Assembly (NCBI GenBank): GCA_016946835.1
Contig: JACVTC010000157.1
Span: 365,001 to 389,968, forward strand
Reading direction: 5' to 3'
DNA length: 24,968 nt
From: Neocallimastix lanati (nom. inval.)
Lineage: Eukaryota > Neocallimastigomycota > Neocallimastigomycetes > Neocallimastigales > Neocallimastigaceae
In this document: positions 8,230 through 18,733 of the stretch, one piece after another
Layout: each line of letters opens with the position of its first letter
Numbering within the stretch: the stretch's first letter is position 1
The notes under the pieces: generated by a model
What the model was told of the DNA's origin: nothing
Databases searched by the model: none
What the model saw: the letters and a program-made list of their open reading frames with translations, nothing else
Made by a program: the position numbers and the translations under genes

Positions 8230-9598
8230 GATCGGGAAAAGGCTATCGAAGAAGAATTAAATAATCTTTATTCCAATAAAATTTTTACCTTTGTTCAATA
8301 TGTACCTCCTAATAAAAATATCATTACCACTAGATGGGTTTTTACTACTAAAAGAGAGAGTAATGGATTCATTATTAAATTTAAGGCTCATCTGGTTGCT
8401 CGTAGTTTTAATCAATGCTTTGGTATTGATTATGAACTTATCTTTTCCCCTACTTTAAATATTGATTGTCTAAAATTACTTTTTTGATCTTTCTGCTAAA
8501 TTTAATTTGTTTATTGAACAACTTGACATCAAAACTGCATATCTCAATGCGCGACTTGACAAAGATATTTATGTCAAGATTCCTCCTGGAGATACCAACT
8601 TTGGGCGTGGATATTGTTAAACTTAACAAGGCTCTATATAGTTTAAAACAATCAGATCGACAATGGTATCTTACCATTTCTAATTTTCTTATTAAACAAG
8701 GTTTTTCTCAATCATTTTCTGAAAAACACGTTTTCTTCAAGAAAAATAACAATTTATTAGTATGTATTATTGGTTTATATGTTGATGATATAATAATCAC
8801 TGGTTATAAAAACAAAATTCGTAATATAGTAAAATAAAATTAAAAATAAATTTAAAATTTCTAAATCAGGACCAGTTGACTATAGCATTAAAGTAGAAAA
8901 TAATAATAATAAATATACCTTATCACAAATTAATTTATAAATACTCTATTGGAAAGATTTAATATTATAGAAAATATGAAAAGAAATACACCCTGTGTAG
9001 GTGATAATTTAAAATCTGAAAATACAAATCCATTTGATAAGTCAACTTATAAAAGTGCGATAGACATGTTAATATTTTTATCAAGATGTACAAGACCCGA
9101 CAAAGCATTTGCTGTACATAAAGCAAGAAAAGCAAAAGAACCAACCATTTCAGATTGGAACAAAATATTAAATATTTTAAAATATCTTAATAAAACTAAA
9201 TTTTATAAAATTACTTATGACGGACAAGGGGAGATAATTGGTTATGCTGATTCGGATCATGCTAGAAATTTAGAAGATAGAAAACCTACTTCAGGTTATA
9301 TCATTCTTATGGGTAAGAATCCAATATGTTGGAATTCTAAAAAAACAATCAGTAGTAGCTCTATCATCAGCCGTTGCAGAATATATTGGTGCTTCATTAT
9401 GTATCAGAAAAACATTATGGATAAGAAATATCTTATCTGAATTTTAAACTTTAGAAAACTAATTTTAATATACACTGATTATTTACCAAGTTTAAAATCA
9501 ATGAAAAATGGAGATTTAAATCCATAAATGAAACATATAGCTATAAAATATCATTTCAACAGAGACAATATAGAAAAGAAATTAATTACTTTAAAATG
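8230..9598 (+). pseudogene. pol: Copia reverse transcriptase and RNase H remnant, copy 1
   Basis: The RT opens REKAIEEELNNLYSNKIFTF, then TTRWVFTTKRESNGFIIKFK and a GIDYELIFSPTL block. A shift at a T6 run (stop 8485-8487) leads to IEQLDIKTAYLNARL with the first catalytic Asp. Another near 8617 leads to KLNKALYSLKQS and the intact LYVDDIIITG active site near 8775-8805, stopping at 8837. Later frames carry KSGPVDYSIKVE, then from 8949 RFNIIENMKRNTPCVGDN and RCTRPDKAFAVHKARKAKEP. RNase H follows: GYADSDHARNLEDR, then after a shift in an A-run QSVVALSSAVAEYIGASL. Remnants end LKSMKNGDLNP and MKHIAIKYHFNRDNIEKK near 9598. Catalytic residues persist, but the frame is broken at least five times. Confidence 0.88.
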
Positions 9599-9776
9599 AA
9601 TGTGGTGCATTTCATCAATTTTTAAAATACAAATTTTCAATACGCCATTTATTTTTAATGACTTGTAAAATTTTTTGTTAACGCCATTAAAAATTTTAAT
9701 ATAATTATATTTAAAATATAAGTAAATAAATAATTTAATATGTAAATAAATAAATAAAGAATGTCAAAATATTAGT
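9599..9776. other. Short gene-free junction
   Basis: AT-rich sequence between the truncated copia pol and the left arm of foldback copy B. ACGCCATT occurs twice (near 9640 and 9680). No LTR could be recognised. Confidence 0.4.
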
Positions 9777-10238
9777 ATATAAAATAAAATAAAATAAATA
9801 TTTGAATATGAATATAAAGTACAGAATGAATAAAATAAAATAAAATAAAAATTGAATGTAATAATATAAAAGTACAAGTATATAAAATAAAATAAATATT
9901 TATTATTATTTTTTATTAAAGAATATTAAAATTCAATGTTTTAGAAATGAAAATTTTTTACATATTTATTATATTCAATTAATGATGTAATTTAATACTA
10001 TTGGTTGTTAATAATTTCATTAAATATAAATGATTTTTTACTTTCTAACATATTTAATTAAATAAAACATTTTATTTTCAAAAATAAATTGTCTTTAATA
10101 TTCTATAATAAATAATAATAATAAATATTTATTATATTTTATTTTATACTTGTACTTTTATATTATTATATTCAAAATTTATTTTATTTTATTTTATATA
10201 CTTGTACTTATATTATTATATTCTTTATTTTTTTTTAC
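9777..10238. repeat. Foldback-like inverted repeat, copy B
   Basis: The left arm (9777-9907) contains AATATAAAGTACAGAATGAA, ATTTT-type pentamers on the minus strand, and TAATATAAAAGTACAAGTAT. The right arm (10121-10238) contains the reverse complement, ATACTTGTACTTTTATATTA, followed by TATATACTTGTACTTATATT. The arms flank a spacer of about 210 bases homologous to 59-341. The arms are themselves built from repeated units, as in Foldback-type elements. The right arm has two to three unit-like blocks, against 18 plus flanks in copy A. Confidence 0.65.
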
Positions 10239-10345
10239 AAATAATTGAAGAACTAATTTTTCAAAATTAATATTAAGAATAATATTGGATAATTAATATA
10301 ATAATTTTAATTATATAATTAAAAAATATTTATAAAAATATAGAA

Positions 10346-11371
10346 ATGGAAGAAAATCTAATTATTGATGTGAGTCTAACAAAGGAAAAGAGCAAATTAT
10401 TATTAATAAAAAATATAAATTTAATTTTTCATATATAAAAAAAGTTAATTCCAAAGTTTATAATGGTACCAAATATAAAAAAATAAATAAATGTAAATCT
10501 TGTATTATTTTAAATGATAAGAAAGAAATATTAAAATATGATAGTTCACATAATCATCCTGAAAAAGAATACGATGTATCTCTTTCTATAATGAAACATA
10601 AAATTAAAGATGGAATTGAAAAAAGTTCAATTCCTTTTGGTATAAAAATAAAACCCCTATATAATAAAATTTCTAAATAGATGGAACTTATATGTCCAGA
10701 ATATAATTCAATTAAATCCCAAATATCAAGAAATTTAAATAAAAAACTATCATCTAATGTAATCACATTTGCTAAAATTCCTAGTGAATTTTAATTCTAT
10801 AAAACAAAGAGAGGTAAAAATTTTATGATATTCAAAAATTCTAATTTAATAATTTTTCAATCTCCTTTTCAAGCAAAATTATTTAAGGAATATAATGATG
10901 ATATATTTGTTGATGGTATATTTTTTATTGCCCCTAAATTTAGTTATCAAATATTTCTTACAAGAACTTATGGTAAAGAATTTGTTAGTTTTTACACTAC
11001 TTCTTTGCAATATTAAAAAATAAAAAGCAAGAAACATATAAAATATTATTTGAAAAATTAAAAAAAAAATGCTAATACATGTAACAATAATATTATAATT
11101 GAATCAAAAAATTTGCATTGTGATTTTGAAAGGGGCATATCTAAAGCAGCAAAAACAATATTTCCTAATACAAATATTAAATATTGCATTTGGCTTTATA
11201 AAAAATCACTAGAAATTAAAAAAAAAATAAATTATGCTACAATGAAGTAAAAAATGATAACAATATATTTATTTATTATAAAGCTATTTCAAATTTACCA
11301 TTTATAAATCCTGAATATATGTTTAATATTTATATTATAATTAAAATTAAATCTATTAAAAATAATTATTG
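10346..11371 (+). pseudogene. FLYWCH/MULE-type transposase remnant, copy B
   Basis: Starts ATGGAAGAAAATC like copy A. A FLYWCH-like zinc module is visible at about 10480-10580 (KCKSCIILNDKKEILKYD, then SSHNHPEKEYD: C-x2-C and H-x-H). A central block (KHKIKDGIEKSSIPFGIKI, NSIKSQISRNLNKKL) precedes the MULE core at 10825-11016: FQSPFQAKLF, DDIFVDGIFF with catalytic Asp, APKFSYQIFLTRTYGKE. After a shift come the parts missing from copy A: HCDFERGISKAAKTIFP, the second acidic block, then KYCIWLYKKSLEIKKK and NLPFINPEYMFNIYI to about 11371. The C-terminal part is absent. Several stops (for example TAG at 10678-10680) make it non-functional. Confidence 0.78.
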
Positions 11372-12123
11372 CTCAACTGCTCTTCCAACTTCAACAACTT
11401 TGAAGGTATGGGTACAACAAAAGAACTGGGGAATAAGGAGCTTCACCAAAGGCGTAATATTGTTTTTTTTTATATTTTTTTTATTTTTATTTGTGATAGT
11501 TATAAGGCACTGTATTATATAAAGTATTAGACTTTGGCTAACTTTGTCACTAAATTATTTTTTTATTTTTCTTATTACTGATAATTTTTGTTATATAATT
11601 CCTGTAAAAGAATCTTAATTTACTTTTAAAATATTGTGCTTTTAGCTAAATTTTATTAATTAATAAAAATATTATTAAATACTTCTAAATTTTTTTATTT
11701 CATATATAGATTATCGGATAAAGTTTATCTTACATAGTAATTGGACTAGTGGGCACTGAACTACTATATTTTATAATGAATATAGGAATCGTGGCACACT
11801 TGTGGCATGACACAATTAGGTAAGCTACACGTCAGACAGTGTCTATCAGATTGTACCACAATAAAGATTATTTTTGTATTTAAGAATTATAATTAATTAA
11901 TAATTTTATTAGCTATAACAATATCAATCGTTTAAAAAGAAAACATATTTTGGAAAAGAGAAAATAATAAATAAAACATTGCTTCTTTAACTGAGTATTG
12001 ATGGGATTATTTAAGGTAATTTTAAATTTTCGCGTTTATGACTTACAATTTAAAAATAAATGGCAAAAGCTACTAGATGTAAATACTAGACCTCAAAAAT
12101 AAAAATTAAAACTATATATTTTA
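11372..12123. other. Gene-free region with two less AT-rich patches
   Basis: No credible reading frame. Two patches are richer in G and C than their surroundings: about 11385-11460 (CAACTTTGAAGGTATGGGTA, AAAGAACTGGGGAATAAGGA), ending in a T10 run at about 11462, and about 11735-11865 (GGACTAGTGGGCACTGAACT, GGTAAGCTACACGTCAGACA). I could not match either to a known RNA or protein; they may be relics of other elements. Confidence 0.5.
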
Positions 12124-12168
12124 ATGTCGCTTTACCATCACGACCTACCTCCAGCCTTCAGTGACTGA

Positions 12169-12249
12169 AGTTCGTTATTCGCCAGAGATGTATACATCAG
12201 ACCAGATATTCTATTCCTGATGAATAAAGCTTCTAGAAAAGCCAAGTAG
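12169..12249 (+). pseudogene. Short copia pol relic (RT-RNase H junction)
   Basis: One frame reads SSLFARDVYIRPDILFLMNK then ASRKAK and a TAG. This resembles the segment before RNase H in copia elements; compare LAKCTRPDIACAVNKASRKN in copy 2 near 24245. An in-frame TGA at 12166-12168 separates it from MSLYHHDLPPAFSD (ATG 12124). That upstream part is unassigned and contains the 15-base inverted repeat CTTCAGTGACTGAAG. The relic is only about 26 codons, so the match could partly be chance. Confidence 0.5.
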
Positions 12250-13231
12250 GAATGTTAAAATAAAAATTTATAATTATTAATATATATAGTTTTATAATTT
12301 ATTATATTTTAAATACATGATTTTAAATGAAGCTTATATATAAATTTCATGACATATTATTGTAATATAATATAGTATAATGTAGTACATGCATTATTAT
12401 TATTATTAAATAATAGTTAAAATAATTAATAAATAAAATGTAATTTTAGTAAATAAAACCAAAATATTAAAGTAAATTTTAAAATCTATAATAGTAATAA
12501 TAAATATATAAATAAATAAATAACTATATTTTTAAACTTTCGATTTGACATCTTATAGAAGAAGAAAAATAAATTAATTTGAACTTTTTATGGTAATCTA
12601 AAATTATTTAATATTAAATTATATTTAAATAATTTAATAAATAATATTCACCAATAAAGATTAAATATCTTTGATTTATTTTTTTTATATATTAAATATT
12701 ATATTAAATTATTCATTAAATATATAGTATGTATTTATTTTTATTATAATAATTATTTAATTTTGTTTAAAATATATTTAATTATATGGTATAATAAATT
12801 ATATTTAATATTTTATTATAATTCACTGTTTAGAAATTTTTACATGTATTATAATTAAACATAACCATATATGGAATATAAACTATTTATAAATATTACT
12901 TTTTTTTTAATTTATTTTGACTTTACATACATACATTTACATTATGATGACATATCCTCATTGGTAATTTATATATATCTATATCTATACATTGCCAATG
13001 ATGATATCTTTATGATTATAAATATTTTATTTTTATTTATATTTATAATGAAATATAAAAAGAATTATATTTATATATTTATTAATATTATTTTATTATT
13101 AGAATTAAACCTTTAAAAATAATATGAATCAATAAATTTTACTACTGATTTTTTTTTTATTTTTCATCAGAAACAAATTTAAATTACTTCTTAAAAATCA
13201 AAATAATGAATAATAGATTAATTACAACAAA
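12250..13231. other. Gene-free AT-rich DNA
   Basis: No supported gene. An 81-codon open frame at 12871-13116 consists almost only of Ile, Tyr, Phe, Leu and Asn, as expected from chance in AT-rich DNA, and has no recognisable motif. Tracts such as TATATATCTATATCTATAC are simple sequence. Confidence 0.5.
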
Positions 13232-13786
13232 ATGGATAATGAAACTTTCAATAATATTTCATCTTTTATCAAAATTTGAAATTCATAAGGAATTTTTTGA
13301 TTTTATTACATCAAAATATCCATGTTTAAAATATCAATTTTTTAATTATTATTATAGAAATAAATTTAAAAATGAAGAATTTCATAATAATTTATGGAAT
13401 ACCGAAATAATTTTTTTCCTCTTAACAACTATTTATATGGTGAATCTGGTCTTTTAGGTGATATGGACATTTTGAATGACCATAGACCACCTGTCCTATC
13501 TATGACTTCGGATACTTACAGATATGACCCTTTATTATCTATTAACAATAATAATGCGTCCCAATGTCTATGTCATTCACCTTGTTTCTCTAATGTTAAT
13601 CACGAATCTGGATTTAATAGTGAAAATGATATAATTAATAATCTTAATATTTTTAACACCTCAGAAATAATAAAATCATCTTTTAATATGAACTCCACAT
13701 GAAGAGATAGTATAATAACCCAAGCAACTTCATCAACTTCCAATACTCCTCCAAGAAAAATTCAGAAAAAGAATAGAACACTGTAA
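13232..13786 (+). pseudogene. Unrecognised broken gene
   Basis: Not recognised. Three reading frames connect plausibly. The ATG at 13232 gives MDNETFNNISSFIK; a second frame gives FEIHKEFFDFITSKYPCLKY and KNEEFHNNLWNTEII; after a T7 run near 13410 a third gives PLNNYLYGESGLLGDMDILN, DHRPPVLSMTSDTYRYDPLL and SQCLCHSPCFSNVNHESG. A TGA at 13700-13702 interrupts this frame, which continues ITQATSSTSNTPPRKIQKKN to a stop at 13784-13786. The second half is markedly richer in G/C and more varied in residues than neighbouring chance ORFs, which argues for real coding ancestry. It may be the first ORF of another transposon or a host gene fragment; an intron ending in TATTATTATAG near 13360 is an alternative to the first shift. 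Confidence 0.45.
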
Positions 13787-14832
13787 ACAATTAACAAATA
13801 CAAACTTTATGAATAGATTTATAATGCGATTCATAAATTTTTAAAATTTTTATATTTTATTTACGATAGAGTTAAAACATATACAAAAAAAATAATGACA
13901 TAACAATAATATATTTTAATAAATTGATAAATAGATAGAAATATATAATTTAAAAAAATATCAAAGAAAGTAGTAAAACTATTTTCTATATATTTATTTT
14001 ATAATTAAATAATATTTAAATGTTATATTGTTATATTTATAGAAATTAAAACAAAAATAAATTATTGATATAAAATTAATTCAATAATCCTATAAGTTTA
14101 ACTTCAAAACAATTAATTATAGTTTAAGTATACAAGAAAATACAAATACTTCAAAAATTCTAAAAGAATATAAAGATATAATTTATAAAAATTGTAAAAT
14201 ATTAAATAAATAAAATAATAAATATTAAAAATTAATTACAATATAAGCATAAGCAGGTTAATTATATCCCTACCTGCGTAATTAATTTTAGTATTTATTC
14301 AAATCCGATCTACCATTGTGAGTTTCGTTACAATAAAAGCTAATTTAATTTCCATAATCAATAAAAATTTAATTTAATTTTTCTTTAACATGGATCATGG
14401 CTACACTTAACACATTGGTATTTAAAGTTTTTCTAATTGCGCCATAAAAAAGGAATGGCTTTACTTAAATAATACAATGATCAATATGGATAAAATATTG
14501 ATTGAATTTTATTTTGGTTTTTCTTCTAATCTTTTCCTAAATAAGAATACCGTTGAGATTAGAAATTCTTTTTTATTTTAAAGTTATTTTTACAAAAAAA
14601 ATATAAATTATGCTCGAGTTCTCTTTGAGAAATCAAGAGTTATTATTATAACAATTATAATAAATGATATAAAATTATTTTTTCATTAAATAGCAAATAA
14701 CAATAAAACTTTTATTAAAAAGCATATTTTAATTTTCTTGTGTCCTTCAGTTTAGCGATTTATTATTGATAAAATAAACTTTATTAAGTAATATATTTCC
14801 TTTTTATTTCTCAATTTAATCATTAGTCTAGA
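13787..14832. other. Mostly gene-free region
   Basis: No supported gene. A hairpin GCAGGT/ACCTGC (14253-14258 with 14272-14277) stands out. A 46-codon plus-strand frame at about 14444-14583 (IKKEWLYLNNTMINMDKILI, then EFYFGFSSNLFLNKNTVEIR) lacks an upstream start near its beginning and has no known motif; it may be a relic or chance. Confidence 0.45.
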
Positions 14833-15251
14833 TTAGAATAGAATTAATGTTAATTTGAAGAAACTATTATGATTAATCTTGGCAGCAATTTGGTCCTGTA
14901 AACCGTCTAAGAAGGCGTTCATTTTGGCTTCTTTGTTCCATGAGGAATCGTCGGCGCATTTGTTGAAATCCAGGATATATTTCTGTATTTCACCGATTTT
15001 TCTTTGTTTTATGGTTTTAAGTTTTTGATTGAAGGTGAAAATGGCATCATTATTGCCGAACATAGGTTTGAGTCTAGCGACAAATGCTTCGCAATTGTTT
15101 AAGCAAGAGTCCTGGTTTTCTATAAGTAAGCCGAGATATAATGTAAACGACCTTAGTGGCATCATCAGAGTAACGATCTGGAAGAGTATAAAGATTAATT
15201 AGATCTTGGCCAAGAATCCTTTAAACTATCTTCGATTACAGACGAATCCAT
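14833..15251 (-). pseudogene. gag: Ty3/gypsy Gag N-terminal fragment
   Basis: The ATG (minus strand, 15251-15249) starts MDSSVIEDSLKDSWPRSN and stops. A shift gives DLINLYTLPDRYSDDATKVV then YIISRLTYRKPG. A second shift gives NCEAFVARLKPMFGNNDAIF, KLKTIKQRKIGEIQKYILDF, NKCADDSSWNKEAKMNAF and LDGLQDQIAAKI, after which foreign sequence ends the frame. The block F-x3-L-K-x-M-F-G and the ADDSSWNxEAK...GL region are typical of retrotransposon Gag of Ty3/gypsy elements. It lies downstream, not upstream, of the pol remnants on the same strand, so it comes from a separate copy or a rearrangement. The nucleocapsid part is missing. Confidence 0.78.
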
Positions 15252-15913
15252 CCTTAAATGTAGCGTTTTTCATTATTTCATTATCTTCTATTTTGAAATT
15301 GTTTATTCTAAACTAAAACTGCAACTATACTAAAACTAAAACAAAAATTATTATTAGATTTTATTTTTTTTATATATTAAAAAATTATATAATTTTTTTG
15401 TATTGGATAAAATATTAAATAAAAATAGTTTATATATATATATATTTATAAATTTCTCTCCAAACACTCTAGTTTAAAGAAAATTTTATACAAACGAGAT
15501 CACTTTATTACTTGTTAAAGTTCTTGTAAAGTGACCTTTATTTATATTCACTCTTTAAATATAAATAATTGTTTATAATATATTTAATGTAAAATACAAA
15601 TAAAAATAAAATAATTTTATAAACAGCATTAATAATTAATAAGCATGTATTATATTAGTTAGTTTTATATATTTTACTTATTAATACTAAATTAAGTTAA
15701 ATAGAATAACTATTTTAAATAAACTAAACTAAATTAACTAACTTAAATAAATTATTTAGATTAAAGTTATTATCCAAAATTATTTAAATAATAATTTTTC
15801 CTTTATGAAAAGTTTACATAAATTTATAATTAATTTTCATATACGTAAATCATAAATTTATGTAATTTTATTACATTAATTAATTATGTAATAATTAATT
15901 ATTAAAGATTTTA
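15252..15913. other. Gene-free AT-rich DNA between gypsy fragments
   Basis: No reading frame. Contains an 8-bp perfect hairpin TCACTTTA/TAAAGTGA (15500-15507 with 15527-15534, 19-base loop) in a slightly more G/C-containing patch that could be an LTR remnant, followed by TTAAT/AATTA-rich sequence. Confidence 0.5.
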
Positions 15914-16411
15914 TTAAATCTTTACAGTTACAATAAATTTAATGTATACGTCATGTAAGTCTAAAAATATTTTTGTAAAATCGGAATTAAATTGTACACC
16001 ATTATCAGTTGTAATTGTACTTGGTATACCAAATCTTGCAAAAATTTAAGATAAAAATTTTACAACATCACGTGAAGTACTTGTAGATACTGGTTGTGGC
16101 TCAACCCATTTGGTAAAATAATCTACAATAACTATGATGTATTGGTTACCACTACTAGTTTCCGGTAGTGGCCCTATTATATCCAAACCCAAATGTGTAA
16201 AAGGAGCTTCTACTTGCGTTGCATATTTTTCTGTAGGTTCGGGAATTTCATTTCTTTTATTGAGTTGACAATTCTCGCAATTAGAAATGAATCTTTTAAT
16301 GTCTATAGTCATTCCTTTCCAATAAAAAGATTTTTTTAGTCTTTCGTAAGTCTTCTCAAAACCTTCATGGCCAATTTCATGAGCTTTCCATGAGATTAAA
16401 TTTCTCCTCAT
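15914..16411 (-). pseudogene. Ty3/gypsy integrase remnant
   Basis: The zinc-binding module is present: HEIGHEGFEKTYERLKKSFY, WKGMTIDIKRF, then NCENCQLNK (HHCC). The catalytic core follows with HLGLDIIGPLPETSSGNQYI (first Asp) and VDYFTKWVEPQPVSTSTSRD. A TAA breaks the frame after VVKFLS (16048-16046). The same frame continues IFARFGIPSTITTDNGVQFN (second Asp) and SDFTKIFLDLHDVYIKF, and ends at 15916-15914. The catalytic Glu and the C-terminal part are lost. Its upstream end overlaps the linker ORF in another frame, showing a one-base shift near 16390. Confidence 0.85.
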
Positions 16412-16760
16412 TGGTAGTAATAATTTTTCTTAATTTATCTTTTTCTTTTAAATACTTAATACCTTCTATAGTTATTATGTGGTCATTAATAAATTTTTGC
16501 ATAAATTCAGCAATATGTGAATTTTCTTCATTAATATTTTCATTAATTCCCATTTCTTGATTATTATCATTAATGATATTATTATTATTATTATTATGTA
16601 ATGTATGTATATAATAAGTATTTTTATTATATTCTCTACTTTTATTCTCCAGTATATTATCAATATATTGGAATAATTTATCTTTTTGTTGGTTCAATTG
16701 ATCTTTTAATTGGATTATATCATTAATTTTGTTTTTCCTGCATAAAGTTATTTTCTTCAT
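16377..16760 (-). pseudogene. Ty3/gypsy pol linker upstream of integrase
   Basis: The frame reads IQLKDQLNQQKDKLFQYIDN, an Asn-rich tract, then HIAEFMQKFINDHIITIEGI and KYLKEKDKLRKIITTNEE. The last part resembles the charged segment preceding the HHCC module of gypsy integrases. The frame ends at NLMESS while the HHCC module continues in the next frame, so a single-base indel near the sequence ATGGAAAGCTCATG separates them. RNase H, which should stand before this linker, is absent. Confidence 0.6.
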
Positions 16761-17030
16761 TATATTGTAATAAATGAGTCTATATTAGCTAATATATTAG
16801 AATATGAATCAGGAACAGTCATAGAGTTCAATTTTCTATAATCCGTGCAAAGTCTCCATTTGCCATTCTTTTTCATGACAAGTACTATTGGGGAAGACCA
16901 AACCGAATAAGATGGAACAATAAGACCTTGGTTAATAAGTTTGATTAATTCCACCTTTAAAGCATCTGATTTTAGCCTGTTAAGTTTATAAAATCTACTT
17001 TTAAAATTTCCTAATAGTTTAAATTATTAG
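16760..17030 (-). pseudogene. Ty3/gypsy reverse transcriptase N-terminal fragment
   Basis: Reads FKSRFYKLNRLKSDALKVEL, IKLINQGLIVPSYSVWSSPI, VLVMKKNGKWRLCTDYRKLN and SMTVPDSYS, a clear gypsy RT fingers region (S-x-W-S-S-P, K-x-G-x-W-R-x-C-x-D-Y-R-x-L-N). After PDSY the next expected blocks (the first catalytic Asp region, YxDD, RNase H) are missing and the frame ends at 16760. The upstream end merges into Asn-rich DNA in another frame, with no protease visible. Confidence 0.88.
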
Positions 17031-18122
17031 GAAATTTATTTATAGAATTATTTAAAAATTCGTTATTGTTATTAGAATTATTATTAAAATTTTTATTCGA
17101 AAAATTATTATTATTAAAATTATCGATGGAATTATCTAAGTTATTAAAATTATTAATATTATTATTAATGTTTTCATTATTTGAGTTAATATAATTATCA
17201 TTAATAACAGAATTGTTATTTATGTTAATATCATCAATTTTATTATTATTAGTATTTTCAATATTATTAATTTTGTTGTTAATAATATTTTTAGAATTAT
17301 TAGAATTAGAATCATTTACAAAGTCAGAATCATTAATATTTTTATCAAAAATATTTGTATTATTGTGGCTTGTGGAACGCTTATGACTATGAGATTTAAT
17401 TATTTTTCTATTGAAAAGTTCACCATCAGGACTTGTTTGGATATTATTAACTACTGAAGGTTCATCTGTTTTGACAGCACTTTTATCAGTAATATTTGTT
17501 CTTCTAATAGGGGTTCCTGGTTCTATGGTTGAACTTTTCCTTTTAATAGCGTCCACGTGGAATTTATTAGAATATGTACTTTGATTAAGGGTACAGACTC
17601 CCCTTAACTAGTTTAAAGAACTAGTTTCCTCTGTACTATCTTCATTATTATTAATATTTGGCTGGTAGTTATTTGTAGGGTTATAATAATTATTAGAATT
17701 AAAATTTGAATAAAAATTTGGATTATTAAAATTTTTATAATTTTTATTATTAAAGTTTTGATTATTGAAATTTTTATTATTAAAAAATTGATTATTAAAG
17801 TATTGATTATTAAAATTTTGGTCATTAAAATTTTGATTATTAAAACTTTGATTATTGAAATTTTGATTATTAAAATTTTGATTATTAAAATGTTGATTAT
17901 TAAAATTTTGAGTATTGAATTCTTGATTATTAAAGTTTTGACTATTAAAATTTAAATTATTATTAAAACTTTGATTATTAGAATTACTAAGATTTTGACA
18001 ATAAAAATTATTACCATTATTAAAATCATTGTAATAAGTAAAGCCACTAAATTTTGAATTATTAAAATTTTTAGTTTCATAATTAAAATTATTAAAATTT
18101 ATATTTTTTATAGTATTAGTTT
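17011..18122 (-). pseudogene. Asn/Gln/Phe-rich ORF with one internal TAG
   Basis: One minus-strand frame is open from about 18122 to 17011 apart from a single TAG at 17610-17608. The N-terminal part has KFSGFTYYNDFNNGN and about 14 copies of the pentad NFNNQ (15-bp units, about 17748-17955), then NYQPNINNNEDSTEETSSLN and the TAG. It continues LRGVCTLNQSTYSNKFHVDA, then KRKSSTIEPGTPIRRTNITD, EPSVVNNIQTSPDGELFNRK and an Asn tract ending at 17011. No ATG or zinc knuckle is seen. Its place just upstream of gypsy RT suggests Gag C-terminal or spacer sequence of that element; it could instead be an unrelated low-complexity gene. Confidence 0.5.
17748..17955 (-). repeat. 15-bp tandem repeat encoding NFNNQ
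   Basis: On the plus strand ATTATTAAAATTTTG recurs about 14 times with single-base variants. The length stays a multiple of three throughout, so the minus-strand frame (Asn-Phe-Asn-Asn-Gln) is preserved. Confidence 0.9.
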
Positions 18123-18733
18123 AAAAAAATAAAATAATAATAAAAATTAATTCAAAATTCAAAAGGTTGAATTATTTAAAAAAAATTATTTTTTTATCAT
18201 AAAAGTTTAATATAGTAAAAATATCATTAAAAAAAAAGGGATCAATGTAAATTGTTGAGTATTATTTTATATATATAAATATATATATTATTGTTATAAA
18301 TATATATACCTTTTCATGTAAGCTTACTTATACTAAGCATGCGCAAGGTGTAAGTTAAATATAAAACATATAAAATACCATATATATTAAAAAATTTTTT
18401 TTAAATGATGCAATATTATATAATTTTAGTGGGAATATCACAATGATATATTTTCATTTTTTATCGTGTTATCGTTATTTTTCTTCAAGTTATTTTTGTC
18501 AAATTCTTAAGGGTTAGATTAAATTAAATTATCTTTAATAAATGAGTCCAAACCCTTTGGTTTCTATTTATTTAATACTTTTAATATTTATTTTTATAAT
18601 TAAAATCGAATTAAAATAATTTTTGTCAATAACAAAATTAAATTTCAAATGGTCTATTAGTGAATTTTAATATTAAATCCACTAGTATTCGTGACATTTG
18701 TATTATTTGTTATTCGTTATTTTAGTTAGTATT
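18123..18733. other. Gene-free spacer before copia copy 2
   Basis: No gene. A G/C-containing patch (CATGTAAGCTTACTTATACT, GCATGCGCAAGGTGTAAG, about 18315-18353) holds the 10-bp palindrome GTAAGCTTAC. The gypsy LTR expected upstream of the minus-strand remnants was not recognisable. Confidence 0.5.

Larger units (their letters stand above)
5643..9598 (+). mobile_element. Ty1/copia retrotransposon copy 1, internal region, degenerate
   Basis: Parts appear in Ty1/copia order on one strand: primer site (5643), leader, Gag, zinc knuckle, integrase C-terminal part, low-complexity linker, reverse transcriptase, RNase H. Protease and the integrase catalytic core are missing between the zinc knuckle and about 7140. 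At least seven frame changes or stops break the rest. The 3' end of pol, the polypurine tract and the 3' LTR are absent; the last recognisable codons are at about 9598. It is related to but distinct from copia copy 2 (18734 onward), with which it shares the primer site and the RT and RNase H motifs. Confidence 0.9.

Noticed and set aside
12205-12255. CTGATGA...GAAA resembling a hammerhead ribozyme core.
   Set aside because: The intervening bases do not form stem II, stem III is absent, and the cleavage-site strand pairs poorly. Part of it is better explained as a copia coding relic.
12871-13116. 81-codon plus-strand ORF resembling a membrane protein.
   Set aside because: Its composition is what AT-rich chance sequence yields; no motif and no coding context.
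16475-16663. Minus-strand Ile-rich ORF.
   Set aside because: Frame shadow of the Asn-rich gypsy linker in 16377-16760.
17613-17955. Ile/Lys-rich ORFs on both strands.
   Set aside because: Alternative frames of the 15-bp repeat encoding NFNNQ; the frame in continuity with neighbouring varied sequence was preferred.
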